From Parapristionchus giblindavisi (Eukaryota; Nematoda; Chromadorea; Rhabditida; Diplogasteridae), in contig CALSFV010000288.1 in assembly GCA_943737045.1 (NCBI GenBank), positions 1-64,000 of the forward strand: a DNA stretch of 64,000 bases, given 5' to 3'. Of the stretch, positions 31,501 to 44,346 are shown piece by piece; position 1 is the stretch's first letter, and each line of letters starts with the position of its first letter. The notes below the pieces were generated by a model. It saw only the letters and a program-made list of their open reading frames with translations, was not told the DNA's origin and did not search any database. The position numbers and the translations under genes are program-made.

Positions 31501-33185
31501 ATTAAAATGTTCCAGGTATGCTCAACATTACACTTTCTCAATGTTTATTAATGTATGCCGCTTTTATATTGTAAAATGTTTTATGAACCCTTTACGCACA
31601 TCCCAAGATCTCTTCGCTTTTGAAACTCTTCGCTCTGGCAACACTCGCTCGCTTTCTTCCTCTGCAAGAGAGCGAAGCCATAGCCGAGCGTCTTAAATTA
31701 GCTCAGAAGTTCGTTTAACGATTGAACCAAATTGGAACCTTTATTGGTAGCTCTTCGCAACACTGGAAAAACGAAAACTCTCTAGCGAGATAGTAATAAG
31801 TTTTTTTGGGAGAGCTTAGTTTCTCTATGTTATTAAAGTAATAATACTTTATCTATCAGCACATTAAATGAAGAGAGCGCCAAAACAGGGGGAATCTTCT
31901 TATACACAAGATTTATCCTTTCGTCTCTGAGAGAATTCATCTCCATTCAAGAAAACGTCGGCATATGAAACTTGATTATGATAGTCAAATAACCCACGAA
32001 AACTTGCTCGTCCAATAGGCCTGCTTGACGAGATGGAAATACCGCTCCTGACTTTCCAAAGTCTTATAGGAAGGGATTCAACTGTTAATCCTTCTCTGGA
32101 TGAAATCGGCGAGTGTAGTCGAGAGTGGAGAGAGAATAATCCAGCCGACCGAACCGCAGAGAGAAAAAGCAGAAGAATGTTACAGAATGAAGAATGTTAT
32201 TACAGTTGTACACGTTTTAATCATTATAGGTACTGATTCGTGGAATGTACACTTCTGTTTACATGGATATCGTCGTTTTCATGTTATTTGTCATCTTTGT
32301 CCTCACTCCATCCACCGATGACTACACGATAGTTCGCATGCTGACAACGCAGGCGATGGAAATGTCACTTGAGATGTGAGCAAGGATTACCGCAATATAA
32401 GATATTTTGAAATTCGAAAATTTTTCGATTTTAATAATGATAATAATTTATGCTTTACAAGGATAACTTTGATATGAAGTTCGAGAAGCGAGTGTAGATT
32501 TAGCATTGCGTTTACGATATTGGAATGCGTGTCTGCGGGAAGCTTGGTCTATTTTGTTCCAGATACGGATCAGCCCTGACTATAGCCGTCTTGCGAGGGG
32601 ATGAGCGATTCCGACATAGCCTGAGGAGACTGAAATTTATTGATCGCTTCGCTCAATCGATGGACTCGATGAATCACAAAACATATCCCAATGTGTCGTG
32701 AGTTTTATTAAAGACACTGCCCCCTCTGGCCAAACTCTCTCGCTCTCTTTGTCTACGAGAGAGTATTGCCAATGAGGAGTGTAAAACAAGTGTGGATTGT
32801 ACCTTCAAAGTACTTCTTCTCCTGTCGATGGAGAAAAACATTTGAGATCCATTATAAGTATAAAATAGTCTTTCAACATTGTGGGAAGGAGTTCAATATT
32901 TGCGTGGAAAATCGAGGAATCGGTGTTACATAAATAATACACAGCCCGTGAAAATTTCTCCCCACAGTGTGCTTGGCAGATGTACCCTCGAGGTCAGCTA
33001 CAGGGGGGGGGGGCATCTACCGGCTACACTGCGGGAAAAAAATTCCAAAGCCCCTTATGATTGCGAACCACAAAATTAATTATAATCACATCAGGCATTT
33101 TTCACTTGAGAGTGACGTCTACTTCTCGCAACTTACCAGAGATCTGGGAACACCTACTATGGGTAGAAGTCGACGGACATCATGA
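28582..33185 (+). CDS. Sre-family chemoreceptor (7TM GPCR), copy B
   Basis: Tandem paralogue of the receptor at 19.0 kb. Eleven exons: 28582-28683, 29018-29098, 29292-29394, 29916-29982, 30162-30212, 30433-30530, 30888-30949, 31390-31515, 32230-32375, 32563-32697 and 33095-33185, giving 353 residues. The first nine exons have exactly the same lengths as in copy A, and exon 10 is 6 bases longer. It keeps the N-terminal HEYSPIFEILFSIE, KPMHRN, AFERYFAT, YSVARTYQIKDNIKMFQ and C-terminal DVYFSQLTRDLG elements, with no stop. A TTTTTATCAG acceptor lies 2 bases before the ATG and may be a spliced-leader site. Exon 8 is nearly identical in DNA to copy A although other exons differ widely (see findings). 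Introns carry several GCTAATTT palindromes and other repeats. Confidence 0.82.
31045..31130. repeat. Dispersed repeat 'CTTCGTGTGCCTTGAATAA', copy in Sre-B intron 7
   Basis: A block running GTCCGAAGAAGAG..., ...TTATTACTGGCC..., CAGTGATCTCCCTCAGCACT and TTCGTGTGCCTTGAATAATG. Other copies: 24335-24410, 33860-33930 (reverse), 34240-34330, 38095-38195 and 38715-38815. They share TCCGGACTG and the TGTGCCTTGAATAACGGG end. The origin is unknown. Confidence 0.65.
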
Positions 33186-34779
33186 ACGCTATTTTATGTT
33201 TTCAATGATATTGAATCATTGCGGACCTCTCCACCGCTAGGCCTTGCCAACCTGACCTATCATTGATCGCCGTTTGATCTTTGATACACGACAGAGTCCT
33301 TGTATGAGCTGCACTTCCCTTCCTCCCCTTTACCCCCTCCCCTCTCGTTTTGTTCTCTCTACTCCACAATCTCTTATTTATCTGTTATTTCAAATGTTAT
33401 TGGTGTATGATAAATTAAATGCTAAAGGCACACCCCCAGCTGACTTGAAACTCTCCGCTCTGGCAAATCTCTCTCACGATCTCTTGTCTACACGAGAGCG
33501 TTGCCAGAGCGGAGAGTAAAAGTAGCTCCTGGTGTGTCTTTTTAAAAACAGATAGTATTTATGATGTTGATAAAGTGTTTTGTTTTCGAAGCGAGATCTA
33601 CTTCACAGGATCCTATCTGCAGTTTGTATTTCATATTAACCATCTCGTATTCTCGATATCTGTGAAAATTCGGGGATATATAACAAGATAGAGAAAGAGT
33701 GAAATTATGGGACATACATAGTGCTATACGAAAGGGTAAGGCTTTATCTTGGCACGGCGCCCACAGCGCTGTGCTTACAGACTTGAATGTAAACATTTTC
33801 TGCTTAGTTTTGATCGAAATGACATGTCTCCATAGTAAAAGGTAAAAAGGTAAAGTTACAACCGGTTATTCAAGGCACACGAAGTCCTGCGGATGATCAC
33901 TAGGCCAGTGATCACCGGCAGGAAACTAAAACTCACCAGTAAAAGAACCCAAAATGAGAGCAGCATTCATTCTGTATGAAAGCGATCGGATTTTCGATAA
34001 ATTTTTTTTTAAAAAGACGAAAAATTAATCAGAAATTTTGAGATATTTATTTCACTTGCCTTTTTAGGGATTTATAAGGGATCCTGCGGTTCATTAATTT
34101 CTTAATGAAAATACAAAAATATGTACAACATGTGAAACATAACACAACTTCAAAATACCTATCGATTCCTAATTTCCCTTTACCAACTTGACCATGACGC
34201 TCTCTGGGGAAACCGTCATCGATCCAAGCAATGTCAGCGGGGCCTGATGGTATTTCGGCCGCAACGTCCTCGAATTATCGCTGGCCATGCAGTGATCACC
34301 CACATGACAACGAGTGCCTTGAATGGTGATTTATATTTTTACCTTACATTTACGTGTAAATGAACAATGTACTATTGACTTTTATTTGTGAACAGTGAAA
34401 TATAATCTTTGCTTGTAATTTTGACTCATCAATCAATAGTCACTTAGTCGCTTTACTCATTTCTTATCTTTATTATCTTCTATTCCTCACCTTGTCTTAC
34501 TAACATTCATTCCAATTGTGTACGACCATAGCTTTAACTCTCGCTTATTTTATTTTTCTTTCAATTGTCCTTTTACCGAAACCTTTGTCAACGGTCTCTT
34601 CAATGGTTTACGCTCTCTCGTAGTTAGAAAACAGAGAAATAGTGTGCGCTATGAAGAGTGAGGTCACTCTTCCTTTCACTAGTGAGAGCGGGAAAATTGC
34701 GTTTTGAAATTAAACAATATATGATTTTACCTTCGAATTTCTGCAATTATTATTTAATCATTTCAATTTCAGTTGAATC
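33186..34779. other. Intergenic DNA, Sre copy B to unknown gene
   Basis: It contains a GCTAATTT palindrome (33425-33540) and two copies of the TGTGCCTTGAATAA repeat facing each other (33860-33930 reverse, 34240-34330). The rest is AT-rich DNA with no coding signal. The final TTTCAATTTCAG at 34761-34772 is a strong acceptor 7 bases before the next start codon. Confidence 0.6.
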
Positions 34780-37214
34780 ATGGAATTTACGAAACTTGAA
34801 GAATGTTCGATCAATAGGGATGGATTCTTCTACCAAATCTCTCAAGGTATTCTGCTTTTAAAAAAAGAAAAAAAACTAAAGTGCACTTATATAATAGTTA
34901 ACCACTTGAAGTTTATTTTAAGTAAACTACAAGTAAAACTTAAGTCTACTTAAAGTGGTGTATGTACTGTAATTCATTTCGTCAAATTTTGTTTCATTGT
35001 TTACTTAAAGTCAAATTTAAGTGAATTTCAAGTGCACTTTAAGTTTAGAAAATCGTTGTATACGGGATTCGTAGGATTGTAATGAATATTTCCAATGATT
35101 TTAATTAATTTTAATTTTATTTTCAGGTGAATCCGTTCATTATTCGTATTCCAATGCTAAAGTCACTTGGATGAAAGGGTATGTTGTTTTTTCCTGAATT
35201 TTGGAAAACCAATTTTTTTCTTTTTGAGAAATATTTAAATATAATAATATCGAATTTAGAAATAATCGTGCATTGCGAAAATTTGACTATGACACGCAAT
35301 TCGGAGTTGTTGGTGATTCGTTATTCTTCGAAAAGGTTAAAGGCATACCACGCTAATTTGAAACTCTCTGCGCTGGCCACCCTCTCTCGTAGATAAAGAA
35401 AGCAAGGGAGTACTGCCAGAGCAGAGAGTTTCAAAAAAGCATAGACTATCACTTTTATTTCGAAATTGGAATGTACGAATCAATAAAATCGATATTCAGG
35501 GCGAAGTAATAAAGAAAGCCAAATTAATTGATGATCACATTGTCATTACTGATTCTGTAAAGGTAACAAACAAATAACTCTGTTATTTCAAAACTTAAAG
35601 TCTACTTAAAATAGGTCACTTGAAGTAGACTTACAAATCTACTTCAAGTGAAAATGATTAAGTTTTGAAATACCAGATAAGGTAATAAGTGGAAGCTGAA
35701 TTTTTAAAATTTTACAGATTGAAAGAGGAATAAAAGTGTATCTCCAATGGAAGAGTCTCTATTATTTCATTGAAAGAGATGACAATCCAAATGTTTCTTT
35801 TGCCATTCCAATCAATGAACATTATCGATCATGTGATGGTATTAAGTTTAATGTTTCTATTGATGAATTAAAGGAATGCTATCAAATTCACGTACATGGG
35901 TAAGTAAGATTTGAACGAAATATGATTTATTAACAAATTATTCTAAAACGAATTTCTAGTAACTTCTTATTCTGCATAACTAATGATGGAAATTCTTCAT
36001 CTATTCGTCGATATCAATCAGACTCGGAAGAATATTTGGAGAAAAAGGAATTACCTAAGGTGGTTCTTCGATTGATTCACGCTTCATGGCATTTTCATTT
36101 TGAAATTCGTTTTGTATTACACTATTTTCACGAAAAGTACATGCAATACTAACAATAAATCTAATGCATTGAATCAAAATCCGTTTCGAAATTTGCTAAA
36201 TAAGTAGAATGATTACAGGTTTACATTGGGTCAGTGTTATTCAATAATTGGATCTTCTATTCGACTCCCGAAAGAGAATTGATATCAGTGGATGTGAATG
36301 ATCTCTCATATGAAATTATAAAGGAGGAGTAAGTCCGTGCATCCCCAAAGAATAAAAAAAAGTCCCTTATCTACGAGGGAATTACTCCCTAGTAAAGTCT
36401 CTATAAGGAATTCTTCCCATATTGATAAGGAAATTCGTCCCTATTCTCTATCTTATAAGATAATTATACCCTTGCACATGAGGGAAGAATGCCTCAGAAA
36501 CACCTTGCTAGGCATTTTTTCTCTATGTAGATTTAATGAGAAGGATATGCAGTTAAAGGAAATTTTCCAGTTTGAAAAGGTGTTCGAATATTGTTGGAAT
36601 AGATGAGTATGGAACTGTGCATATACAATCATACTGGGACAAGCCTCCTGTTGCCCTTCGCTCTGCTAAACTACCGGAGAAGTATAGAGTAAGTCAGCGA
36701 GGGGTCTCTCTCTCTATCTCTCTTTCCATCTCTCTCACTTTCTCTCTACCTCTCTCTCTCCCTTTATCTTTCTCCCTCTATCTCTCTCGCTCTCTTATCA
36801 TTATGTTTCTATAATCAGGTTAATATACCTAAATCGCTCAATTCGAATGAGAAGAAAATTGATGAACTTATGAAAAGAGTAGAAGAACTGGAGAAACGAC
36901 TACAAGCTGAACAAAAAGAGAAAGAAGAACTTTTGAAGGCCAAAACCTTACTTGAAAAGAGACTTGAAAATCAACAAAAGAATGGAAAGGAGAAGAAAGA
37001 AGAAGAATCAATTAATAATAATGTAAATGGCACTACAGGTGAGAGAAAGTTATACCCTGTTCAAAAGCTACGAAAAGAAATGAAAAGCAGGGAAAACTCT
37101 CCTCGTTTTGCACACTCTCTCGCCTCCTTTCCTTTTCTTTTCGCGACTTATGAATACTTCATTATTTGATAACGATATAAACTGAATCAATTTTCAGGTG
37201 TAAAAACGGAATGA
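34780..37214 (+). CDS. Uncharacterised protein with C-terminal coiled coil
   Basis: I do not recognise this protein. Ten exons join in phase: 34780-34846, 35127-35178, 35260-35335, 35500-35562, 35718-35899, 35960-36059, 36219-36328, 36571-36688, 36819-37038 and 37198-37214, giving 334 residues. Residues 1-255 alternate short hydrophobic strands with polar turns (GFFYQISQG, KVYLQWKSLYYFIERD, NFLFCITND, VYIGSVLFNNWIFYSTPERELISVDV, GTVHIQSYW). This spacing resembles repeated beta-hairpins of a propeller-like fold; that is only an impression. Residues about 262-320 form a highly charged heptad coiled coil (KKIDELMKRVEELEKRLQAE), followed by a short polar tail. No signal peptide or membrane segment. 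A TTTCAATTTCAG acceptor just before the ATG suggests a trans-spliced or first coding exon. All splice phases agree and there are no stops, so it looks functional. Confidence 0.72.
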
Positions 37215-39300
37215 GAACAAATATTTCTTGATCATGCCCCCATGTCTGAAAGCCTTATGACAAAAATCGATATCCGTCCAAGGCTTCTCTAACAATGTCT
37301 TTCTCTTTGCAATCATCATTCATTATTATTTCCATCTTATATGTTATGTTCAAATATAAAGTAGAAGAAATTGAGACTTTTTTACATATTCATTAGTCCC
37401 CTTTATTTAAATATTTGTATTGATAAATACATCTTCAAAATCGATTTTTCGCATAAAAAAAAACAAAGAGAACTTGCAACTTTCATCACACCCATTATTC
37501 ACATTTTAGAGCCACTAACAATAAGATTGCTCCATAAAGTTCGCTAAACTATTATAGATTTATCTCTACAAAATTTTGAATTCAGTGAAGAACATCGTCG
37601 ATCACAAGAATATCCAGGAAAAATAACTACATAATTGTAAAGAAAGAAGATCCATTTTAGGACATTCCAGATTCAGTGGCATTACGAATCTTGATAAGGA
37701 GTGTTTTAATTGTAATTAATTGTTAAATAAGATTAATATAAGATGGGAATTTGATTTTATTCGCTTGATTTCATGTTTCAGCGAAATCTTCTATTATGAC
37801 GAGTACAATAATCGCTGACGACAGACCAGTCTCTCTCACTATACTCTAGCGTTGATCACTACACAATTGAGTGCAAGAAAATTAGAAAGATTACTGTTGT
37901 CCCATCTTCAAATAATAATTAACACCCTAAGCTAATTTTGCTCTCCTCTCTGGCAAAAAAAAAAAATCGAGAGACTGGCCAGAGCGAATATTTGCAAATT
38001 AGCTCGGAGTGACCTTTTGACAATGATAGCCTTTGAAATGTGAAAAGCAGAAAAATAATTATTAGCAAGGAATTTTGATACTTTTCCGTGCTAGAGAATA
38101 GGCCCTCCGGACTGAATTCGGCCTGAATTATTACTGGTCTAGCAGAGATCTCCCGCAGGACTTCGTGTGCCTTGAATAACGGGTTGTACCTTTACCGTGC
38201 TAGAGTCTAGGGAAAGATAAAAAATTGATGATTTTGTATTTAGATTCAAGAGTTATGTATGAACGAAACGAAGAACGAAACGAATACAAAATTGCTGGAC
38301 TGTGATTTATGCATAATCAAAAATAATGTGTATTGGGAAATATCCCGATGATGTACGGATCAGACTTTATCTCGATTATCAATTTCCCCACGAAATCTTT
38401 CAACAATCGTTCCTTCCCGTACATACTGTACACACTATCAAAAAGGCAGTGATCACTACAAGTTCTACACGTGACGTTGGTAGAGTACGTCTTTAAGTGG
38501 TAGAGAGCGCCAGACAGTTAGAGAACAAAGTCAAACGATAAATACTCGATAAAATCACGTTGCGCGGGTGAACTTCGACCGATGTCTCTCTATTCTGGAA
38601 GGAGAGTTCAATTTTTGGCTGTTATATTTTATTTCACCTCCTCCTTGATCAGTTTTCTTTTCGTTGCAATTTACCCCACTATGGTTACTATTGACTTGAT
38701 CACGCGGTTAAGTAGGTCCTAAGAAGATATTAGGCCCTCCGGACTGTATTGGTCTGGAATTATTATCAACTTGGCTGCCATTTCCAGCTGGACTTCGTGT
38801 GTATTAAAAAACGTGATTTACCTTTCCGTTTGCCTCCTTGAACATTTTTAGTTTCTCTGTGACTGCAATACGTATAGTACACTGACACCAGACAATCTCA
38901 TACATATGTTAGTGAAAATGCGACAATTCGTGAAACCTTCTCTCATATGTGAAAAAAACTTAACTCTCGTGCTCCAGTCCCTGTTGATATCTTGAGCGAG
39001 AGAGTACCAAGGTGTATGTTTTGAGTGTTTGGAGTGAGCGCAAACAAGAGACAAAGCATCACTAACTTTGTAAGAGTATTTGTTGTGAGTGCATGGTGCC
39101 CCAATTAAAATTCATTTTATTTAGACATACACTTGAATTTTTTGGTTGCTTTTCATGATTTTCAGTGAAAACCAAATTAAACACCCTAAAACCCCCTACA
39201 CACCCCATTGATTCAAGTTCATCATTAATGTTATCATTGTGCCTTTTTTTATTATTGTCATGACGCCGATAAATTATTCAAATTATTAAACATTTCAGGA
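37215..39300. other. Intergenic DNA upstream of P450 copy 1
   Basis: It holds a GCTAATTT palindrome (37920-38015) with a poly-A core and two copies of the TCCGGACTG...TGTGCCTTGAATAA repeat (38095-38195, 38715-38815). Between them, about 38449-38570, lies a block that resembles the sequence just upstream of the second P450 gene and is the likely ancestral promoter. Confidence 0.6.
38449..38570 (+). promoter_or_regulatory. Putative P450 promoter block shared by both copies
   Basis: ATCACTACAAGTTCTACACG and GAGAGCGCCAGACAGTTAGA here match, with substitutions, ATCACTACACTTTTGTACACG and GAGAGTGCCAGACAACTAGA at about 46185-46290 upstream of P450 copy 2. Order and spacing are similar. Conservation in otherwise unrelated flanks suggests a duplicated promoter or 5' UTR. 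Confidence 0.4.
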
Positions 39301-42300
39301 ATGTTCCTAATAATTGCAATCGCTGTACTGATAATTCTGTATTGGTAAGTAGGCTAATTCTTCCCCGAGTTTATCTGAAACTCATTTTCTCACTGTTAAG
39401 AAACATCATTGCCCAAATGTTGACCGACTAATGCATCAGGTACTACTCCAATGCCAATTTGTACTGGAAGCGCCGGAATATAACCGGGCCCGAACCCGAG
39501 TTTTTGCTCGGAAATTTACGGTCGATGTGGTCGTACGACAAACCAAGATCACTAGTGTTCAGAGATTGGACCAAACAGTATGGAAAGGTGGCGTCGAAAC
39601 TTCTCTCTTTTTTTGAGCAATATGCCACCCATATTTTGCTGAACTATCAGCTCGGAAAATTTGTAAAATTATCGATTTTCTCAAATTATAGATTTTTTTT
39701 GCAAAACAGTATACGTATACGCACGACCACAAACAGTTTACCGACAAACGTGACGCCACAACAATTGGCGAAGGCTATGGCAAAAATGCACCCCCTACGC
39801 TTGTGATATCACGTGTGTCGGCAAACGGAATACCACCGTTCATGGATACGACCTCAGTATATACGGTATCTTCAGATATACTGTATCTTCAGGTGTACGG
39901 TATCTTCGAGGGACAGCGCCGCATGCTCGTCACTTCTGACTTTGAAATGATAAACGAGATACTCGTCAAGAAATTTGACCATTTCCACGCGAGATCAGTG
40001 AGTTTTGCTGCTTTTCCTGGTTACGATTTGAGTGAGCTCTATGGTTAAAAATAACTTCCGAGCTAATTTGAAACTTCCCGCTCTGTCAGTACTCTCCCGT
40101 AGGCAAAGAAAGCGAGAAAGTGAGGGCAGAGCGGAGTGCTTCACATTAGCTCGGGGTGTAAAAAAATCACTCTACCATCTCTCATCATATTTTTAGACCT
40201 ACCCAACCCCCCCATTTCTAAATTTACGTTTAAGACACCGGCTCAGCGAGATTCCAGGTAGTGCCGGACATCGACCTCACCGATTTGGCTCAAATTTTTT
40301 GGTGGATACCCCCATGAGCCCCCTTCACAAAATGGGTATTCATTAGGGCTGATTCCTTGAAACACAGATGTGGCGGGTTCTCGAAATTTCAAAACTCGAT
40401 TTTTACCAAACAAAAGTGGAGCGACCTAGGTCCAATGTTCGTGTCGCATAATTACATATATGCCTATGCAACAAAAACTCGCTATAGGGTGGTTCAGATA
40501 TCCGATCGCAAACTGATTTTTTACCTCCTCAAAACATTCTATATTTAATTAAAATTTCAAAACAAAAAACGGCAGCCTAGTTTTTGCCTCATTTTATAGA
40601 GCAAAAAATTCCGCGTCGGATAAGGCAAAAAAAATTAACAATCGATCAACCCGTGTTTTGAGATAAATGATAGCGAGTTTTTGTTGCATAGGCATATATG
40701 TAATTATGCTACACGAACATTGGACCTAGGTCGCTCCACTTTTGTTTGGTAAAAATCGAGTTTTGAAATTTCGAGAACCCGCCACATCTGTGTTTCAAGG
40801 AATCAGCCCTAATGAATAACCATTTTGTGATGGGGGTATCCACAAAAAATTTTTGAGCCAAATCGGTGAGGTCGATGTACAGGGGTCAGTAGCTCAACCC
40901 TCGAATCTTACTGAGCCGGTGTCTTAAAGTACATGCAACAACATCTATAAAAAATAATTAATTTAACAATATTCGCTATATCAGAGATTCGCCTTCCACG
41001 GTACTAAAGATGGTCCGGAGACGCACATGGTGGATGCGAGAGGAGCACATTGGAAAAGACTACGAGCGCTGGGCAGTTATGGATTCACCAATAAATCACT
41101 CAAGCAGGTATGATATAAATTAGAAAATTGGCGTAATATGGTTCGGATAATTTCCAAATATCTTGAAGCTCGTAAACATTTGAAATTTTTATCAACGATG
41201 TCTTATCAGAATGATATACCGATTCGAATGGTATATCACTAGTCATATCTCCACTAGAGTGTTTTTGCATTCTCTTATGAGTATTTATGAAATATACTTC
41301 ATTGTGAGAATATCTAAAAATCAATGGAACCATTGAGATTATCCGCTCCGACCCATCGCATGTTTATTTTCCTGTCAGAGCGGAGAATCAATCGTTGTTA
41401 ACTGTAGATCATTCCCACCATCGAAGGCTCTGCCAAAATACTCGTTGATGAACTTGAGAAGTACTGTGGAACCGAGATCAACATGCTACAGTAAGGCATT
41501 ATTGATCTTTGATCTTAAAATATTGATCTTTGATCTTTGAACTCTGATCTTTCAGATACCTCCAAGCACTCACGCTCGACGTCATTTGCAAGGTCGCAAT
41601 GGGCATGAAGGACGTCGACATGTTCGATAATCAATATCTCGAACCGACGAAGGGAGTATTCTCAAGGTTACGGTAGTTAGATAATATCGATCGATAATCG
41701 ATTAGTTTGCAGTCCCTATAGCTCACCAATGATTGTTCTTCCGTCAGTCTTTCCTTTCATTGCTAATGGATTCAGAGATGTCCTCAAACTAGTTGGTATG
41801 TTTAATTAATTAATTAATTTTTTTGAATATATTTAATTAATTAATTCAAGAAAATTTTTAAAATGTCTCAAGATTATGCCCGCGCGTCGCTAGCCCGTTT
41901 GTTTTGGAACAATCATTTTGGAAATTTCTCCTTTTAAAGGGCAAACCATCCTTTATAGTTAGTAGTGAAAAATGTAGCGCGACAAAACATTCGTTCCGAT
42001 ATCAGGTAATTAGAGATAAAGTAATGAAAGAATGGTTTTAAAGTAGGTTGTGTTGGAAAATAAACTATGTAAAGACTGACTATCTAGAGATAAAAAACGA
42101 TCCAGTGTTTCGGCCCTGGTCCTAGACACTGGACCGGCCCGTGTGGGATGGGCCTCATCAGTAGGATGACCCACACAGGACAGTTTTCAATAAAACGTTT
42201 TTTCAAAGTAAAGAAGAAGAACTTAATAAGGTTAAAGAGTGAACGATTGAAAATTGATTGAGATTTCGCTACGCTAATACTAATATTGTATACATAAAAG

Positions 42301-44346
42301 CAAGGATACATAAAGCATTGCCAGCTTCATAGATTAGTCTCAACAGATTTTTGTATGGATTGAAATCATTCTAGATTAAACAATGGTGAAATTAAATAAT
42401 AATAAATAATTCAGCCAAAATCGCGCCTATTAAGTTCTTCGAAATGCTCGACCAAGTTCGTGTAGCAGTAGTTCAGAGGAAGAAAGAGCGGGTACCAATC
42501 AATACGATCTCCAATAAATCGATATTCATGATTTCCGTTCAGGACGCCGGTGCTCCCTCAACTGGAGATTTCATCGACATCTTTCTCGACGCTGAAGTTG
42601 ACTTGTCAGAAGTGGAGTTCGGTCATGATACCAGTACGGTAAGATCAAAGTTCAAAGATCAAAGTCCGGCATCATAAAACAAAACACAGACCGATATCGC
42701 TATCATATTTCCTGTGTATAATATTATGGAATAAAGAATAATAATAGTAATAAAAAGTCAGAAGAAAGAAGTTCGTTTCAGACCGGTCGCAAGCTGGTTC
42801 TCGACGAAGTTGTGCTGCAGTGCCTCCTATTCCTTCTAGCCGGCTTTGATGTCAGTTCATGATAGATGACATGTAGCTACCGTAACATTCGTTTAGACAA
42901 CTTCCAATTCTCTGTCGTACACAACCTACTTCTTGGCAACCCATCCCGACGTACAAGAGAAACTGCGAGAGGAAATAGACGCAGTCTGCACTGATGAGGT
43001 TTGGTCTTTTGTTTATGGAGGTTGTTCTGTGATTTTTCACCTCTGATGTTTGATCTTTGATCTTTGTTCTCTGATCTTTGATCTTTGAAGGAGATAGACT
43101 TCGAACAAATCGGCGAACTCAAGTACACAGAAAGCGTGATCAAAGAGACGCTTAGACATTTCCCACTTGGAAGCGTGTAAGTTCATCACATTTTATATCT
43201 GAAAATTATTTGCCTGTCATCCTGTCCTGTGTAATGGTATTGTACAATTAAAAGTACCCTACTCAAATTACTCAAGTTTCTGTCAAACTCCAATTGCCAT
43301 ATTTATGTATAAACGATCATATTTTCAAACATGTTAAATAATTGTTGGTCAAAACCAAATCTTACCAATCATATTATTTATGCGATGCAAAAATAAAAAT
43401 ATACTTGTTGATGAATTATGTGATAGGTAGGTGAGTACGCGTATATACGGTGCTATACGACAAAGGTGCAGCAAAGATGATTGTTACAATACTATGAAAA
43501 AAGGAAGCGATGGAATTACTAAAGTGTGCAACTGCTGTCGCGCCTTAGGCGTAGATAATTTATTATTCTGAATCTTTTCCAGTGCCGTTACCCGGGAATG
43601 TACGAAGGCCACAGTCATCAACGGACATCAATTCGATGTGGGAGATATGGTATTCACTGATACGTGGAGTTTACACATGGATAAGCAGATATGGGGAGAA
43701 GATGCGGAGGAATTCAGACCTGAAAGGTAGTACAATTTGCAGGATGACAAAAACTTTGTTGTGGAAGCGAAATTATGATGAAATCGAACTATTTGATTTT
43801 TCTTGTCATTTCACCAGTAACTTAATTATTTTGTTTGTTTATGTGGTGTCCAAAAGTAAAGGAAATGCAAAAAAGAGAGAGATAGTGTGTAGTAAAAGAT
43901 GGAGAGTCATCTTTCTATCCTATTCTTTACGCTATTTTTGAACCGAGCATAATTTAAACAAATCAATATTTTGAGATGGTTGGAAGAAGACAACAAAGTT
44001 CCTCGGGCGGCATTCCAAGCTTTCGGTGAGGGCCCTCGTATGTGCATTGGTATCAGACTTGCTATGATCGAGGAGAAGATAGCATTGGTCCGAATTCTGA
44101 AGAAATTCGTCATCGAGAAGACAACGAATACGGTAGGCTTAATCGAGATTATGGTACCAAGATTTCGGTACTTAGATTATGGTAAGTACCGAAATCTTGG
44201 TACCGTAGTCTACCGTAATTGTACCAAGAAGCAATTACGGTAGACAGCGGTATCTAAATAATCTTGTTCAGGACCCGCTCTCATTGATTGGATCGATGAC
44301 GGTTTCGCCAGAAAAGGTCATGGTCAAGTTGGTCAAGAGAAATTAG
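39301..44346 (+). CDS. Cytochrome P450, CYP3 clan (CYP13/CYP25-like), copy 1
   Basis: A membrane-anchored ER monooxygenase, probably for xenobiotic or lipid substrates. Fifteen exons: 39301-39344, 39440-39587, 39893-39997, 40985-41107, 41408-41490, 41556-41666, 41713-41795, 42415-42491, 42543-42638, 42782-42850, 42897-42998, 43091-43176, 43583-43726, 43976-44132 and 44272-44346, giving 500 residues, normal for the family. An N-terminal anchor (about 2-16) precedes a Pro/Gly hinge ([11 protein letters not shown]). Helix C has WKRLR (W122-R126). The I-helix is LAGFDTTSN (about 308-317), with the K-helix E366-T-L-R369, FRPERW (420-425) and a heme loop [10 protein letters not shown] with Cys447 as thiolate ligand. 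All signature residues are present and no frameshift is seen. CATTTCAGGA precedes the ATG. The CYP13 versus CYP25 choice is from memory of motif patterns. Confidence 0.9.
40234..40923. mobile_element. Foldback element flanked by TTAA, in P450-1 intron 3
   Basis: A 690-bp near-perfect inverted repeat with ends GACACCGGCTCAG / CTGAGCCGGTGTC and TTAA on both sides (40230-40233, 40924-40927). The arms (to about 40495 and from about 40670) share TCGCTCCACTTTTGTTTGGT on one strand or the other. TTAA target duplication is typical of piggyBac-type elements. There is no coding capacity, so it would be a non-autonomous derivative. Confidence 0.75.
44153..44245 (+). repeat. Two adjacent perfect hairpins in P450-1 intron 14
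   Basis: Hairpin 1 has 22-bp perfect arms (44153-44174, 44183-44204; GGTACCAAGATTTCGG...) and an 8-base loop. Hairpin 2 has 14-bp perfect arms (44208-44221, 44232-44245; GTCTACCGTAATTG). Together they fill most of the 139-bp intron. Confidence 0.95.
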
